A DNA stretch of 10,223 nt, taken from positions 1-10,223 of the forward strand of contig JBDHTS010000081.1 of NCBI GenBank assembly GCA_039808845.1. The letters run 5' to 3'. A program made the translations under genes and the position numbers. Below are positions 1-6,859 of the stretch, piece after piece. Position 1 is the stretch's first letter. Each line of letters starts with the position of its first letter. The notes beneath the pieces were generated by a model. It saw nothing but the letters and a program-made list of their open reading frames with translations. It did not search any database and was not told the DNA's origin. The DNA comes from JBDHTS01 sp039808845 (GTDB taxonomy: Bacteria > Pseudomonadota > Alphaproteobacteria > Micavibrionales > Micavibrionaceae).

Positions 1-1088
1 ACCAGCAGCAGAGGATCGTCCGGATCAACGACAGTTTCATCCGGATTTACGGCTGGACCCGCAACGAACTGATCGGAAAGGAGTTCACGGAACTCTTCAC
101 GCCGGACGAGCGGGAACAGGCCCGCCGCAGCCATGAAGAATTTCTGAAAAGCGGGATCAGGTCTTCCGGCGAGATGAAACTGATTCGCCGCGATGGCAAT
201 ATCGCCAACGCCCTTTTTACGACCGCGGCGCTGGAACTGTCGCACGGGCGGCGGTTCCAGGTGACGACGATCATGGACATCACCCTGCGCAAGCAGATGG
301 AAATCACGCTGCGCGTGGCGAAGGAGCAGGCGGATACCGCGAATCAGGCCAAATCCACCTTCCTGGCCAATATGAGCCATGAGCTGCGGACTCCGCTGAA
401 CGCGATCATCGGTTTTTCGGAGATGATGATGAAGGGAACGTTCGGGCCGCTGGGCAACGACCGGTACAAGGAATACCTGGGCGACATTCACCTGAGCGCC
501 CGGCATCTGCTGGAGATCATCAACGAGGTGCTCGATATGTCCAAGATCGAGGCGGGCCGAGTGGAGCTGGACGAGGAAAAGCTGAATATAGAGCAGCTGA
601 TTTCCAGCGTAACGCGCATGATGGCGTCGCGGGCCTTCAGCTCAGGCCTCAAGCTGGAAGAAAACATCCAGGCGGATCTGCCCACGATCCGGGCGGATAC
701 CAGGCTTATACGCCAGATCCTGATCAATCTTGTCGGCAACGCCGTGAAATATTCCAATGCGGGCGGCGTGATCACCGTTTCGGCCTACATGGCGGCGGAA
801 GGCGACATGCATGTCGTTGTCGAGGATACGGGCATCGGCATTCCGGCGGACCGCATCAAGGACGCCCTTGAGCCGTTCGGCCAGGTCAGCAAGCCCTCCG
901 ATAACCGGGGCGGCACGGGTTTGGGGCTGCCGCTGGCGAAGGCGATGGTCGAACTGCATGGCGGCACGCTCGACCTGCAATCGGAATACGGCAAGGGCAC
1001 GAAAGTCGTCGTCTCCATTCCGGCGGAGCGGATCCTGCCGGCGAAGAATAACGACGGATTGCCGCCGTTCGCGGTTGCCAAGGGCTGA
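1..1088 (+). CDS. PAS-domain sensor histidine kinase, C-terminal part (5' end outside window)
   Basis: The reading frame is open from base 3, so the gene starts upstream and an internal ATG at 174 is not the start. About 361 residues are visible. Residues 1-90 read as the end of a PAS domain (IYGWTRNELIGKEF, then a DG-containing beta region and a DIT motif closing the fold). A short coiled linker leads to the HisKA H-box FLANMSHELRTPLN; the phospho-acceptor His is visible residue 126 (codon 378-380). The HATPase domain has an N-box (LINLVGNAVKYS, Asn about 246), G1 box DTGIGIP (Asp 275) and G2 box GTGLGL (304-309). All catalytic landmarks are intact, and no receiver domain follows before the TGA. 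The kinase would autophosphorylate and pass phosphate to an unlinked response regulator. The style resembles PleC/DivJ kinases of Alphaproteobacteria, but the specific role and signal cannot be read from this fragment. Confidence 0.95.
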   Translation, partial: QQQRIVRINDSFIRIYGWTRNELIGKEFTELFTPDEREQARRSHEEFLKSGIRSSGEMKLIRRDGNIANALFTTAALELSHGRRFQVTTIMDITLRKQMEITLRVAKEQADTANQAKSTFLANMSHELRTPLNAIIGFSEMMMKGTFGPLGNDRYKEYLGDIHLSARHLLEIINEVLDMSKIEAGRVELDEEKLNIEQLISSVTRMMASRAFSSGLKLEENIQADLPTIRADTRLIRQILINLVGNAVKYSNAGGVITVSAYMAAEGDMHVVVEDTGIGIPADRIKDALEPFGQVSKPSDNRGGTGLGLPLAKAMVELHGGTLDLQSEYGKGTKVVVSIPAERILPAKNNDGLPPFAVAKG

Positions 1089-1145
1089 CTTGCCGCCCGG
1101 CGCGCCATCTGGTAAAAATCCCTTATACCAAAAGGAAGATGCGCC

Positions 1146-1559
1146 ATGACCAGTCTCGAACAACGCTGCAGCGACGCCGGGCTTAAGATGACCGATCAGC
1201 GCCGGATCATCCTGCGCGTTCTGGGAGAGGCGGAGGATCATCCCTCGGTGGAGACGGTTTACGAGCGCGCCAAGGCGCTCGATTCCTCCATCAGCATGGC
1301 GACCGTTTACCGGACCCTGAACATGCTGGACGAATTGCAGCTGGTGACCCGGCATGAGTTCAAGGAGAATTTTTCCCGTTACGAAGTGAACATGGATCAC
1401 CATCATCACCTGATCGACCTGGAGACGGGGGATGTGATCGAGTTTCAGAACGAGGAGCTGGAGCACCTGAAAGCCCGCATCGCCCATGAACTGGGCTATG
1501 ACCTGGTCGATCACAGGCTGGAACTGTACGGCAAGAAAACCGGCAAGAAGAAAAAGTAA
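1146..1559 (+). CDS. fur: Fur-family metal-responsive transcriptional regulator (alphaproteobacterial Fur/Mur type)
   Basis: The protein has 137 residues, normal for the Fur family. The N-terminal winged helix (residues 1-82) includes the typical GLKMTDQRRIIL start and the recognition helix SISMATVYRTLNML (48-61). The dimerisation domain begins with the metal-ligand cluster HHHH (85-88), followed by IEF and the ending GYDLVDHRLELYG. The place where gammaproteobacterial Fur has CXXC reads LIDLETGDVIEF, without cysteines; the only Cys is residue 8. That is the pattern of alphaproteobacterial Fur/Mur proteins, some of which respond to manganese rather than iron (family knowledge). It lacks an obvious heme motif of Irr. 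The AAGGA at about 1132-1136 is a suitable ribosome binding site. The stop overlaps the next gene by one base, so the two are probably one transcript. Whether the metal is Fe or Mn cannot be decided here. Confidence 0.93.
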   Translation: MTSLEQRCSDAGLKMTDQRRIILRVLGEAEDHPSVETVYERAKALDSSISMATVYRTLNMLDELQLVTRHEFKENFSRYEVNMDHHHHLIDLETGDVIEFQNEELEHLKARIAHELGYDLVDHRLELYGKKTGKKKK

Positions 1560-1777
1560 TGTGCGATCTCGCCAAAATCGAAGGCGGCGAACCGATTTTC
1601 TGCCGTTGCCGCCACGCCGTCATGAACGGCTATCACGGTATGATCAAATCCGGCGCCGCGGAATGCGAGGCGCTGGACGCTGCTTTCCGTATTTACCGGT
1701 TCCACCATCCCGAAGACAGCCGCGACCAATCCCGCCTGACCGTAGAACGCTGGATCTACGCCGGCCACGCGCATTAA
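1559..1777 (+). CDS. Small Cys/His-rich protein translationally coupled to fur
   Basis: This 72-residue ORF begins with an ATG that shares its A with the fur stop codon (TAATG), a classic coupling arrangement. GC content and codon use match fur. I do not recognise a named family. The sequence has four Cys (2, 15, 17, 36) and six His (19, 26, 49, 50, 70, 72). It includes a CRCRH cluster at 15-19 and a C-terminal block with FHHPED and VERWIYAGH. There is no signal peptide or membrane segment, so it is probably cytosolic. The density of potential metal ligands and the tight link to a metal regulator suggest, by inference only, a metal-binding or regulator-partner role. It ends before the AT-rich stretch. 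The good codon bias and coupling make it likely to be a real gene. Confidence 0.72.
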   Translation: MCDLAKIEGGEPIFCRCRHAVMNGYHGMIKSGAAECEALDAAFRIYRFHHPEDSRDQSRLTVERWIYAGHAH

Positions 1778-1783
1778 GTTATC

Positions 1784-1801
1784 CCCAATTTACGCTTTGG
1801 G
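1784..1801 (+). terminator. Weak hairpin after the fur operon, possible terminator
   Basis: CCCAA (1784-1788) can pair with TTGGG (1797-1801) around an 8-base loop, followed by an AT-rich run. The stem is short and the T-tract is broken, so this is at best a weak intrinsic terminator. It sits exactly at the change from GC-rich to AT-rich sequence. Confidence 0.22.
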
Positions 1802-1817
1802 TATTTCTAATAAAAAT

Positions 1818-1846
1818 TTGACGCACCTGCTAACATGCGTTATAAG
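1818..1846 (+). promoter_or_regulatory. Sigma70-type promoter for the 116-residue orphan gene
   Basis: TTGACG (1818-1823) and TATAAG (1841-1846) are separated by exactly 17 bp, close to the consensus TTGACA-17-TATAAT. The expected transcript start is near 1853. This also decides the start of the following gene: an in-frame ATG at 1835 lies inside the promoter and would not be transcribed, whereas the ATG at 1880 gives a leader of about 27 nt. Confidence 0.7.
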
Positions 1847-1879
1847 CATGGCTGTAATAAAAATTATGCAGGGCGATTC

Positions 1880-2230
1880 ATGGATATCGACAAAAATTTG
1901 GTAGTCGCAGATGATGTTCTTTCGGCTGTACAGGAAGTCCCATGGTTTCAAGCATTGGGAATAGATCGTCAAATTGCTATAGGTAAGGAATTTCAATCCA
2001 GAATGGGTTATGATTCAGTAAGAGATGGGTATGGATTTTATGGTATCGTTGAACTTTCAAAAGTTTTTGGCGCAGCAGTAACAAACGTTTTTTCAATTGA
2101 AGGCAATCCGGAAGCTAACATATATGGTCATTATTATGCTGGCAGGTTTGCTCAATTCGCGACTGATTTAGCGAGTACAGGTTCAGATAAAGTTTCTGGT
2201 GTAATGATCAATGAATTGGCATTAGCCTGA
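1880..2230 (+). CDS. Hypothetical protein, 116 residues, in AT-rich island
   Basis: I do not recognise this protein. The start at 1880 is chosen because the only other in-frame ATG (1835) lies between the promoter boxes; an AGGG at about 1869-1873 could serve as ribosome binding site. The product is soluble-looking, has no Cys, no signal peptide and no membrane helix. It is mixed acidic/aromatic, with a Tyr/Gly-rich middle (GYGFYG, about residues 50-55, and IYGHYYAGRF further on). The base composition is about 39% GC by hand count, against roughly 57-70% in fur and prfC, and codons favour A/T in third position, so it is probably a recent arrival. It runs in the same direction as, and 21 bases before, the DUF1491 gene, and is likely co-transcribed with it. 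No mobility gene accompanies it. Confidence 0.6.
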   Translation: MDIDKNLVVADDVLSAVQEVPWFQALGIDRQIAIGKEFQSRMGYDSVRDGYGFYGIVELSKVFGAAVTNVFSIEGNPEANIYGHYYAGRFAQFATDLASTGSDKVSGVMINELALA

Positions 2231-2251
2231 TTTTTCATTAATCTGCTAAAC

Positions 2252-2581
2252 GTGGAAATACCTACAGCCTTATGGATCGATGCTCATCTTCGACGTTTAA
2301 ATGAAGAGGGTAGAGCCTATTATATTATTCAAAGAGGCGCCTACGCCTCCGGTACAGTTCTTCTGAAAGTAAACGCGTTATCCGAAGGATGTCTTTTGCA
2401 ACAGCAACAGCGCGATTTGAAAGGTGAATTAGGCTGGATGACGCTCTTTAAAGGCGCAACTGTTCCGGAAACGGAGGCGGACGCCTATATCCAGCGCGCC
2501 ATCCAGCGCGATCCGGATCTCTGGGTGATCGAGGTGGAGGACAGGGAAAAGCGCAATCCGTTTGAGGGGAAGGTTTTTTAA
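2252..2581 (+). CDS. DUF1491 family protein
   Basis: The product has 109 residues and fits the alphaproteobacterial DUF1491 family as I remember it. It has an N-terminal LWIDAHLRRLNEEG block, then RGAYASGTVLLKVN (Gly-rich turn and KVN), a central GWM segment, and a C-terminal ADAYIQRAI then DPDLWVIEVEDRE block. The family has no known biochemical function. GTG at 2252 is the only sensible start: the frame closes upstream at the stop of the preceding gene, and no in-frame ATG precedes the conserved block. There is no clear Shine-Dalgarno sequence, so translation may depend on the upstream gene. The 5' half (to about 2400) is around 42% GC and the 3' half around 65%, although the protein looks continuous and intact. 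This suggests replacement of part of the gene by a lower-GC relative. Confidence 0.8.
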   Translation: MEIPTALWIDAHLRRLNEEGRAYYIIQRGAYASGTVLLKVNALSEGCLLQQQQRDLKGELGWMTLFKGATVPETEADAYIQRAIQRDPDLWVIEVEDREKRNPFEGKVF

Positions 2582-2586
2582 TCGTC

Positions 2587-2666
2587 GTCATCCTGAGCGC
2601 AGCGAAGGATCTTCACTGCTGATCCTGGCTGCCATGGATAAGATCCTGCGCTGCGTTCCGGATGAC
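2587..2666. repeat. Palindromic intergenic repeat (GTCATCCTGAGC type)
   Basis: The arms at 2587-2613 and 2640-2666 are inverted copies matching at 24 of 27 positions, separated by 26 bases. The outer ends read GTCATCC and GGATGAC. This is the form of a dispersed palindromic element seen in many proteobacterial genomes, often mis-annotated as coding because one frame gives peptides ending in ILRCAQDD. Transcribed, it would fold into a long hairpin between the DUF1491 gene and prfC and could protect or end the upstream mRNA. Confidence 0.85.
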
Positions 2667-2692
2667 AGGAATCCTTGGCAAGGCGAGATTTG

Positions 2693-2721
2693 TTGGTTTT
2701 ATCAGAGGCTGATGCTATAAG
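2693..2721 (+). promoter_or_regulatory. Probable prfC promoter giving a leaderless mRNA
   Basis: TATAAG (2716-2721) is a good -10 box; TTGGTT (2693-2698) stands 17 bp upstream as a weak -35. The predicted transcript start is at or within a base or two of the prfC ATG (2728). No Shine-Dalgarno sequence lies before that ATG, consistent with leaderless initiation. Confidence 0.5.
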
Positions 2722-2727
2722 CCGCGC

Positions 2728-4302
2728 ATGACGACTTTCGCCCAGCAGATCGCCCGCCGCCGGACCTTTGCCATTATCGCGCATCCCGACGCGGGGAAGA
2801 CCACGCTGACCGAGAAGCTGCTGCTGTTCGGTGGCGCGATCGAGCTTGCGGGCGCGGTCAAGGCGAAGGGCGACCGGCGCCGGGCGCGGTCGGACTGGAT
2901 GAAGGTGGAGCAGGAGCGGGGGATTTCCGTCGCGTCCTCGGTCATGACCTTCGATTACGAAGGCTGCACGTTCAATCTGCTGGACACGCCGGGCCACGAG
3001 GATTTTTCCGAGGATACCTACCGGACCCTGACCGCCGTGGACAGCGCCGTCATGGTGCTGGACGCCGCCAAGGGCATCGAGCCGCAGACGCTGAAACTGT
3101 TCGAGGTCTGCCGTCTGCGCGACATTCCGATCACCACCTTCGTCAACAAGATGGACCGGGAGGCGCAGGACCCGTTCGTCCTGATGGACGAGATCGAGCA
3201 GCGCCTGGCGCTGGACGTCACGCCCGCCAGCTGGCCCATCGGCATGGGGCGGGATTTCAAGGGCTGTTACGACCTGATCAACGACAGGCTGATCCTGATG
3301 GAGCGCACGAAGGGCGAGGCGCTGCAGGAGGGGATCGAATGCAGCGGTCTCGACGATCCAAAGCTGGACGAATTGCTGCCCGCCAACCAGGTCGCGAAAT
3401 TGCGCGAGGATGTGGAGATGGTGCGCGGCCTGTGCAAGCCGTTTGACCGTCAGGCGTTTCTCGAAGGGCATATGACCCCCGTCTTTTTCGGTTCCGCCGT
3501 GAACACGTTCGGCGTGCGGGAATTGCTGCAGGGGCTGGGCCGTTTCGCGCCTTCGCCCAAGCCGCAGCCGACGCAGGAGCGCGTGATTCAGCCCGATGAG
3601 CCGAAAGTGGCCGCCTTCGTTTTCAAAATCCAGGCGAATATGGACCCGAAGCATCGCGACCGCATCGCCTTCGCCCGGATCTGTTCAGGGCATTTCAGGA
3701 AGGGCATGAAGCTGCTGCATGGACGGTCCGGCAAGCAAATGGTCATTCACAACCCGCTGATGTTTCTGGCTCAGGACCGGGAAACAGCCCAGGAGGCCTT
3801 CCCCGGCGATATCATCGGCATCCCGAACCACGGCAATCTGCGGATCGGCGACGGGCTGACCGAAGGAGAAAATCTGCATTTCACGGGCATCCCCAATTTC
3901 GCGCCGGAACTGATGCAGCGGGCACGGCCGGACGATCCCTTGAAAGCCAAGCATCTGTCCAATGCGCTGGAACAGCTGGCCGAGGAGGGCGTGGCGCGAA
4001 TCTTCAAGCCGGCGATCGACTCCAACTGGATCGTGGGCGTGGTCGGGGCGCTGCAGTTCGACGTTCTGACAGACCGGATCCGGACGGAATATTCCATTCC
4101 CGTGCGGTTCGAGCCGGTCAATCTGTATACAGCGCGCTGGGTTTTCGGCGATGACAGAAAACTAAAGGAATTTATGGATCAGAACCAGGGGGCTGTGGCC
4201 AACGACCATGACGGCGATCCGGTATTTCTGGCCCGGAATTCCTGGCATCTGGACGATACGCAGAAAAGGTATCCCGACCTGAAATTCATGGCCACGAAGT
4301 AA
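2728..4302 (+). CDS. prfC: Peptide chain release factor 3 (RF3)
   Basis: RF3 is a translational GTPase that removes RF1/RF2 from the ribosome after peptide release. The 524 residues compare with 529 in E. coli. The G domain shows G1 HPDAGKTT (19-26), the RF3 hallmark SDWMKVEQERGIS (55-67) covering G2, G3 DTPGH (86-90) and G4 NKMD (140-143). Later landmarks are TPVFFGSA, the almost invariant FVFKIQANMDPKHRDR, GIPNFAPEL, and the C-terminal LQFDVL and RYPDLKF blocks. The domain order and length are complete, with no frameshift. The start at 2728 matches the usual RF3 beginning, a few residues before RRRTFAII. It stands alone as a plus-strand gene and faces minus-strand genes downstream. RF3 is patchily distributed in Alphaproteobacteria, so its presence may help place the organism. 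EF-G or TetM-type GTPases are excluded by the RF3-specific blocks. Confidence 0.97.
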   Translation: MTTFAQQIARRRTFAIIAHPDAGKTTLTEKLLLFGGAIELAGAVKAKGDRRRARSDWMKVEQERGISVASSVMTFDYEGCTFNLLDTPGHEDFSEDTYRTLTAVDSAVMVLDAAKGIEPQTLKLFEVCRLRDIPITTFVNKMDREAQDPFVLMDEIEQRLALDVTPASWPIGMGRDFKGCYDLINDRLILMERTKGEALQEGIECSGLDDPKLDELLPANQVAKLREDVEMVRGLCKPFDRQAFLEGHMTPVFFGSAVNTFGVRELLQGLGRFAPSPKPQPTQERVIQPDEPKVAAFVFKIQANMDPKHRDRIAFARICSGHFRKGMKLLHGRSGKQMVIHNPLMFLAQDRETAQEAFPGDIIGIPNHGNLRIGDGLTEGENLHFTGIPNFAPELMQRARPDDPLKAKHLSNALEQLAEEGVARIFKPAIDSNWIVGVVGALQFDVLTDRIRTEYSIPVRFEPVNLYTARWVFGDDRKLKEFMDQNQGAVANDHDGDPVFLARNSWHLDDTQKRYPDLKFMATK

Positions 4303-4327
4303 TCGTTCGGACGTTATGCTGTCCCCG

Positions 4328-4426
4328 TTATGCCTGCTCGTCTTCAAGCCATGCGGTTGAAAGTCTCGCGGCAGTTTCCGCATCTGCCAGCCGGGCGGCT
4401 TCTGTGATTTCGACGGTCTCGGTCAT
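4328..4426 (-). CDS. Possible 32-residue small protein
   Basis: On the minus strand an ATG (4426-4424) opens 32 codons ending in TAA (4330-4328). A GAGG sits about 7 bases upstream of the ATG, within ACGAGGTTCGTC, a good ribosome binding site. The peptide begins MTETVEITEAARLADAET, contains STAWLEDE near its end, is acidic and Ala-rich, and should be largely helical; it has no membrane segment. It lies in the convergent gap between prfC and the spermidine-synthase-like gene and runs in the same direction as the latter, 82 bases further on. I know no family for it. It could be a real small protein or a decayed remnant; its length alone would not make it significant, but the ribosome binding site and the codon style give moderate support. 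Confidence 0.42.
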   Translation of the reverse strand: MTETVEITEAARLADAETAARLSTAWLEDEQA

Positions 4427-4470
4427 GACGAACCTCGTGGAGGGATGTTGCTGTAATGCAATACCTACTG

Positions 4471-4476
4471 TGTCAA
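4471..4476 (-). promoter_or_regulatory. Consensus -35 box upstream of the 32-residue ORF
   Basis: The minus strand reads TTGACA here, a perfect -35 hexamer 45 bases before the small ORF's ATG. The -10 region is poor: TACAGC at 15 bp spacing is the best match. It is therefore only a possible promoter. Confidence 0.25.
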
Positions 4477-4508
4477 TATGGCACGGGTTCGTTAAAACTG
4501 CGTTGATA

Positions 4509-6779
4509 TTATGGCGAGTTTGTTTCTGCTTGTTGTTTTGATAGCTTCCGATCGGTCGGATGAAGCTTCATATCTACCATGAAAATCGACAGGATGTCAG
4601 CATAAGTGTCCGTCCATGCTTTTGGTTTTTCCTTGCCGTCATAAAGCTGCCAATTGGCTGTATCCAATAAGGGCTGTATGGTTTTCATATCGCGCGCCAT
4701 AACTACGAAGCTAATTGGCGCATACTCAATTTTATCGTTACCTTTGATCTTGTCGCCCAGGCTTTTTCTATAGACGGCATGCAGTCCTAAGTTCCGTGCG
4801 ATACCCTCGACTACCGGGTCCAGGTAAAGATATCGATTGGAAAGATTCGCAACAATAATCCCATTTGGCTTCAGCTTACGCAAATAAATCGCAAAAGCTT
4901 CTTTTGTGAGGATATGAATAGGAATATTGTCCGAACTGAATGCATCCAGGAAAATCATGTCATATAAAGCATCAGGTGCTTCCTTTATTTTCAGACGACC
5001 GTCTCCTTCGATAATCGTGTAAGGACTGCCGCAGTCTTTCAAGAAGGTAAAATATTCAGGATTTTTTGCGATTTCTATGACCTGAGGGTCAATCTCATAA
5101 AAATCATAATGCCTTCCTTCTTTTCGGTAGCAAGCCAGTGTCCCGGTCCCCAATCCAATCACGCCGATGCGTTGAGGCGCTGGCGTCTTATCCAATAAAC
5201 CAAAATAATCCGCTGAGCTGCTAGGATGGTAATAAGATAAGGGAAGCAGTTTATAAGGATCGTTCAGAGCCTGAATGCCGTGAAGCGTGTTTCCGTGTAT
5301 TAGTCCTCTTGTTTGAGCGTAAGTATTGTCCTGAACAGTTTTAATTCCAAAAAAATTGCGTTCCACTACATGGATATTGCCGTCAAAATAACTTTTCCAT
5401 TTAAAACCGGAGTAAATAAGAAGAACAACGGATACAGCTGTAAGAAAGTGCCATTTTTGGTCGGCAATCAATAGCAGGCCGATGATAGCGACTACCGCGG
5501 ACAGAATGGAAAATGCAGGAATAAAACTGACGCAGGGCGCAATAGCCGCACCTATGATAATCGCTACCATCAACTTGGAAACGACCTCATCCGACCTCTT
5601 GGAATTTTTACTTTTTTTTGAGGGGTAACTGCGAAACAGGCATACAAGAGCCAGCATGAGAGTGTATTCAACTGGTACGATAAAAAGATATGGAGCGATC
5701 AATGCGTTAAATATGCCGCCAAGAACACCTCCCAAAGACATGAACAGATAAAAAACAGTTAGTTGCTGGGGCGGAGGACGCAACATAGCCAGCCGTGTGT
5801 GGCAAAGCATGGCTGAGAAAAAGAAAAGGGCAAGATGAACGGGAAGGATGGCTACGCGGACAAGAAAATTAACAGGATTCATCATTGTAAAAAGAGCCAA
5901 GCATAGAAAAATGAAATGAAATATATTAATTATTTTCAGAGTAAACGGCGGTTTGGAAGCAAATACAAAAATAAACGTCGCAACATACAATGCCAGGGGC
6001 AAAATCCAAAGCAGAGGCACTGACGCGATATCAGTCGTAATGTAGGTTGTAACTCCCAGCATTAAGCTGGAGGGAATGAAGGCAAGAGCGATCCAGCTCA
6101 AACATGTTTGAGCTGTCAATGGTGGGGATAAAGCGGTTTGCGAGGCATTGATCCGCGCGCTTTCATGTCCCCGCCAAGACAGAAATGCTGCAATGCCTGT
6201 CATTGCTATCAACAGCATATATCCCATAGACCATACCCGGCTCTGCTCCGGCAAAGTCAGAAGAGGTTCAATGATGACGGGATACGCCAGCAGCGCCGCC
6301 ATACTGCCCATATTGCTGGCGGCATAAAGGAAATAGGGGTTGCGGGCGTCTTTATGCCCTGAGGCAGCGAACCAGCGCTGCAGCATGGGCGCACTGCCGG
6401 ACAGGACAAAAAAAGGGCCGCCCAACGTCACCATCATAAGACCGAACTGCCAGATGATCGGATAGGCAGCCGCACGCATGGAGGTCCATGCCTGTGTAAT
6501 AGTAATCGGCAAAAACACCAGGCAAACGGCCAGAAGAACGATATGCAGGACCGCCTGGGCGCGGACGCTGAGGAAGCGGGTTGTGCCGTGGGCATAGGCG
6601 TAGCCGCCCAGCAGCATCGCCTGGAAGAACAGCATGGCGGTGTTCCACACCTGGGGCGAACCGCCCAACAGGGGAAGGATCATCTTGCTGAACATGGGTT
6701 GGATGGAAAACAGAAGAGCCGCGCTGAGCAGCAATGTGAAGCTGAAAACCGGAACGTAAAGGCGCAGAATGGGCGGCAT
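4509..6779 (-). CDS. Membrane-anchored spermidine-synthase-like protein (fused MFS/spermidine synthase type)
   Basis: The product has 756 residues in two parts. Residues 1 to about 455 contain many hydrophobic helices (the first spans about 9-30, FSFTLLLSAALLFSIQPMFS), resembling the membrane half of proteins called fused MFS/spermidine synthase. The C-terminal part is a Rossmann-type spermidine synthase domain: glycine loop GLGTGT (542-547), acidic residue in YEIDP (Glu 562), EGDGR (591-595), LDAFSSD (Asp 612, near the active site) and LKPNGIIVANLS. True SpeE enzymes move an aminopropyl group from decarboxylated AdoMet to putrescine; whether membrane-linked homologues do this is unknown, so substrate calls are unsafe. 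AGGGA about 9 bases upstream supports the ATG at 6779. The first 450 bases or so are about 65% GC, whereas the body is nearer 35-45%, suggesting a mosaic origin. The gene is divergent from the suf operon. Confidence 0.85.
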   Translation of the reverse strand: MPPILRLYVPVFSFTLLLSAALLFSIQPMFSKMILPLLGGSPQVWNTAMLFFQAMLLGGYAYAHGTTRFLSVRAQAVLHIVLLAVCLVFLPITITQAWTSMRAAAYPIIWQFGLMMVTLGGPFFVLSGSAPMLQRWFAASGHKDARNPYFLYAASNMGSMAALLAYPVIIEPLLTLPEQSRVWSMGYMLLIAMTGIAAFLSWRGHESARINASQTALSPPLTAQTCLSWIALAFIPSSLMLGVTTYITTDIASVPLLWILPLALYVATFIFVFASKPPFTLKIINIFHFIFLCLALFTMMNPVNFLVRVAILPVHLALFFFSAMLCHTRLAMLRPPPQQLTVFYLFMSLGGVLGGIFNALIAPYLFIVPVEYTLMLALVCLFRSYPSKKSKNSKRSDEVVSKLMVAIIIGAAIAPCVSFIPAFSILSAVVAIIGLLLIADQKWHFLTAVSVVLLIYSGFKWKSYFDGNIHVVERNFFGIKTVQDNTYAQTRGLIHGNTLHGIQALNDPYKLLPLSYYHPSSSADYFGLLDKTPAPQRIGVIGLGTGTLACYRKEGRHYDFYEIDPQVIEIAKNPEYFTFLKDCGSPYTIIEGDGRLKIKEAPDALYDMIFLDAFSSDNIPIHILTKEAFAIYLRKLKPNGIIVANLSNRYLYLDPVVEGIARNLGLHAVYRKSLGDKIKGNDKIEYAPISFVVMARDMKTIQPLLDTANWQLYDGKEKPKAWTDTYADILSIFMVDMKLHPTDRKLSKQQAETNSP

Positions 6780-6809
6780 CTCAAGATTTCCCTGTGTTTT
6801 TCGTAAGGC

Positions 6810-6838
6810 AGTTTAACAGCCTGAAGCAGGACCTACAA
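6810..6838 (-). promoter_or_regulatory. Candidate promoter of the spermidine-synthase-like gene
   Basis: On the minus strand TTGTAG (6838-6833) and TAAACT (6815-6810) are 17 bp apart, matching consensus at 3/6 and 4/6 positions. Transcription would start near 6803, a short distance before the ribosome binding site. The match is modest. Confidence 0.33.
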
Positions 6839-6859
6839 TCTTCGGCCTCCAAAAATCGC

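Noticed and set aside
1089..1145. A promoter just before fur (TATACC near 1124)
   Set aside because: No acceptable -35 hexamer at 16-18 bp spacing could be found; fur may be read through from the kinase gene or from another promoter class.
642..1514. A 290-codon minus-strand open frame across the kinase and fur
   Set aside because: It overlaps two well-supported genes in antisense and shows no domain.
1835..1879. Earlier in-frame ATG for the 116-residue gene
   Set aside because: It lies between the -35 and -10 boxes of the promoter and has no ribosome binding site, so the ATG at 1880 was preferred.
2578..3654. A 358-codon minus-strand open frame across the prfC 5' half and the repeat
   Set aside because: It is antisense to conserved RF3 domains, and its N- and C-terminal portions have no family features. 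The end within the repeat gives the familiar artefact peptide of that repeat.
4303..4327. A terminator hairpin after prfC
   Set aside because: Only a 4-bp GGAC/GTCC pairing is possible and no T-run follows.
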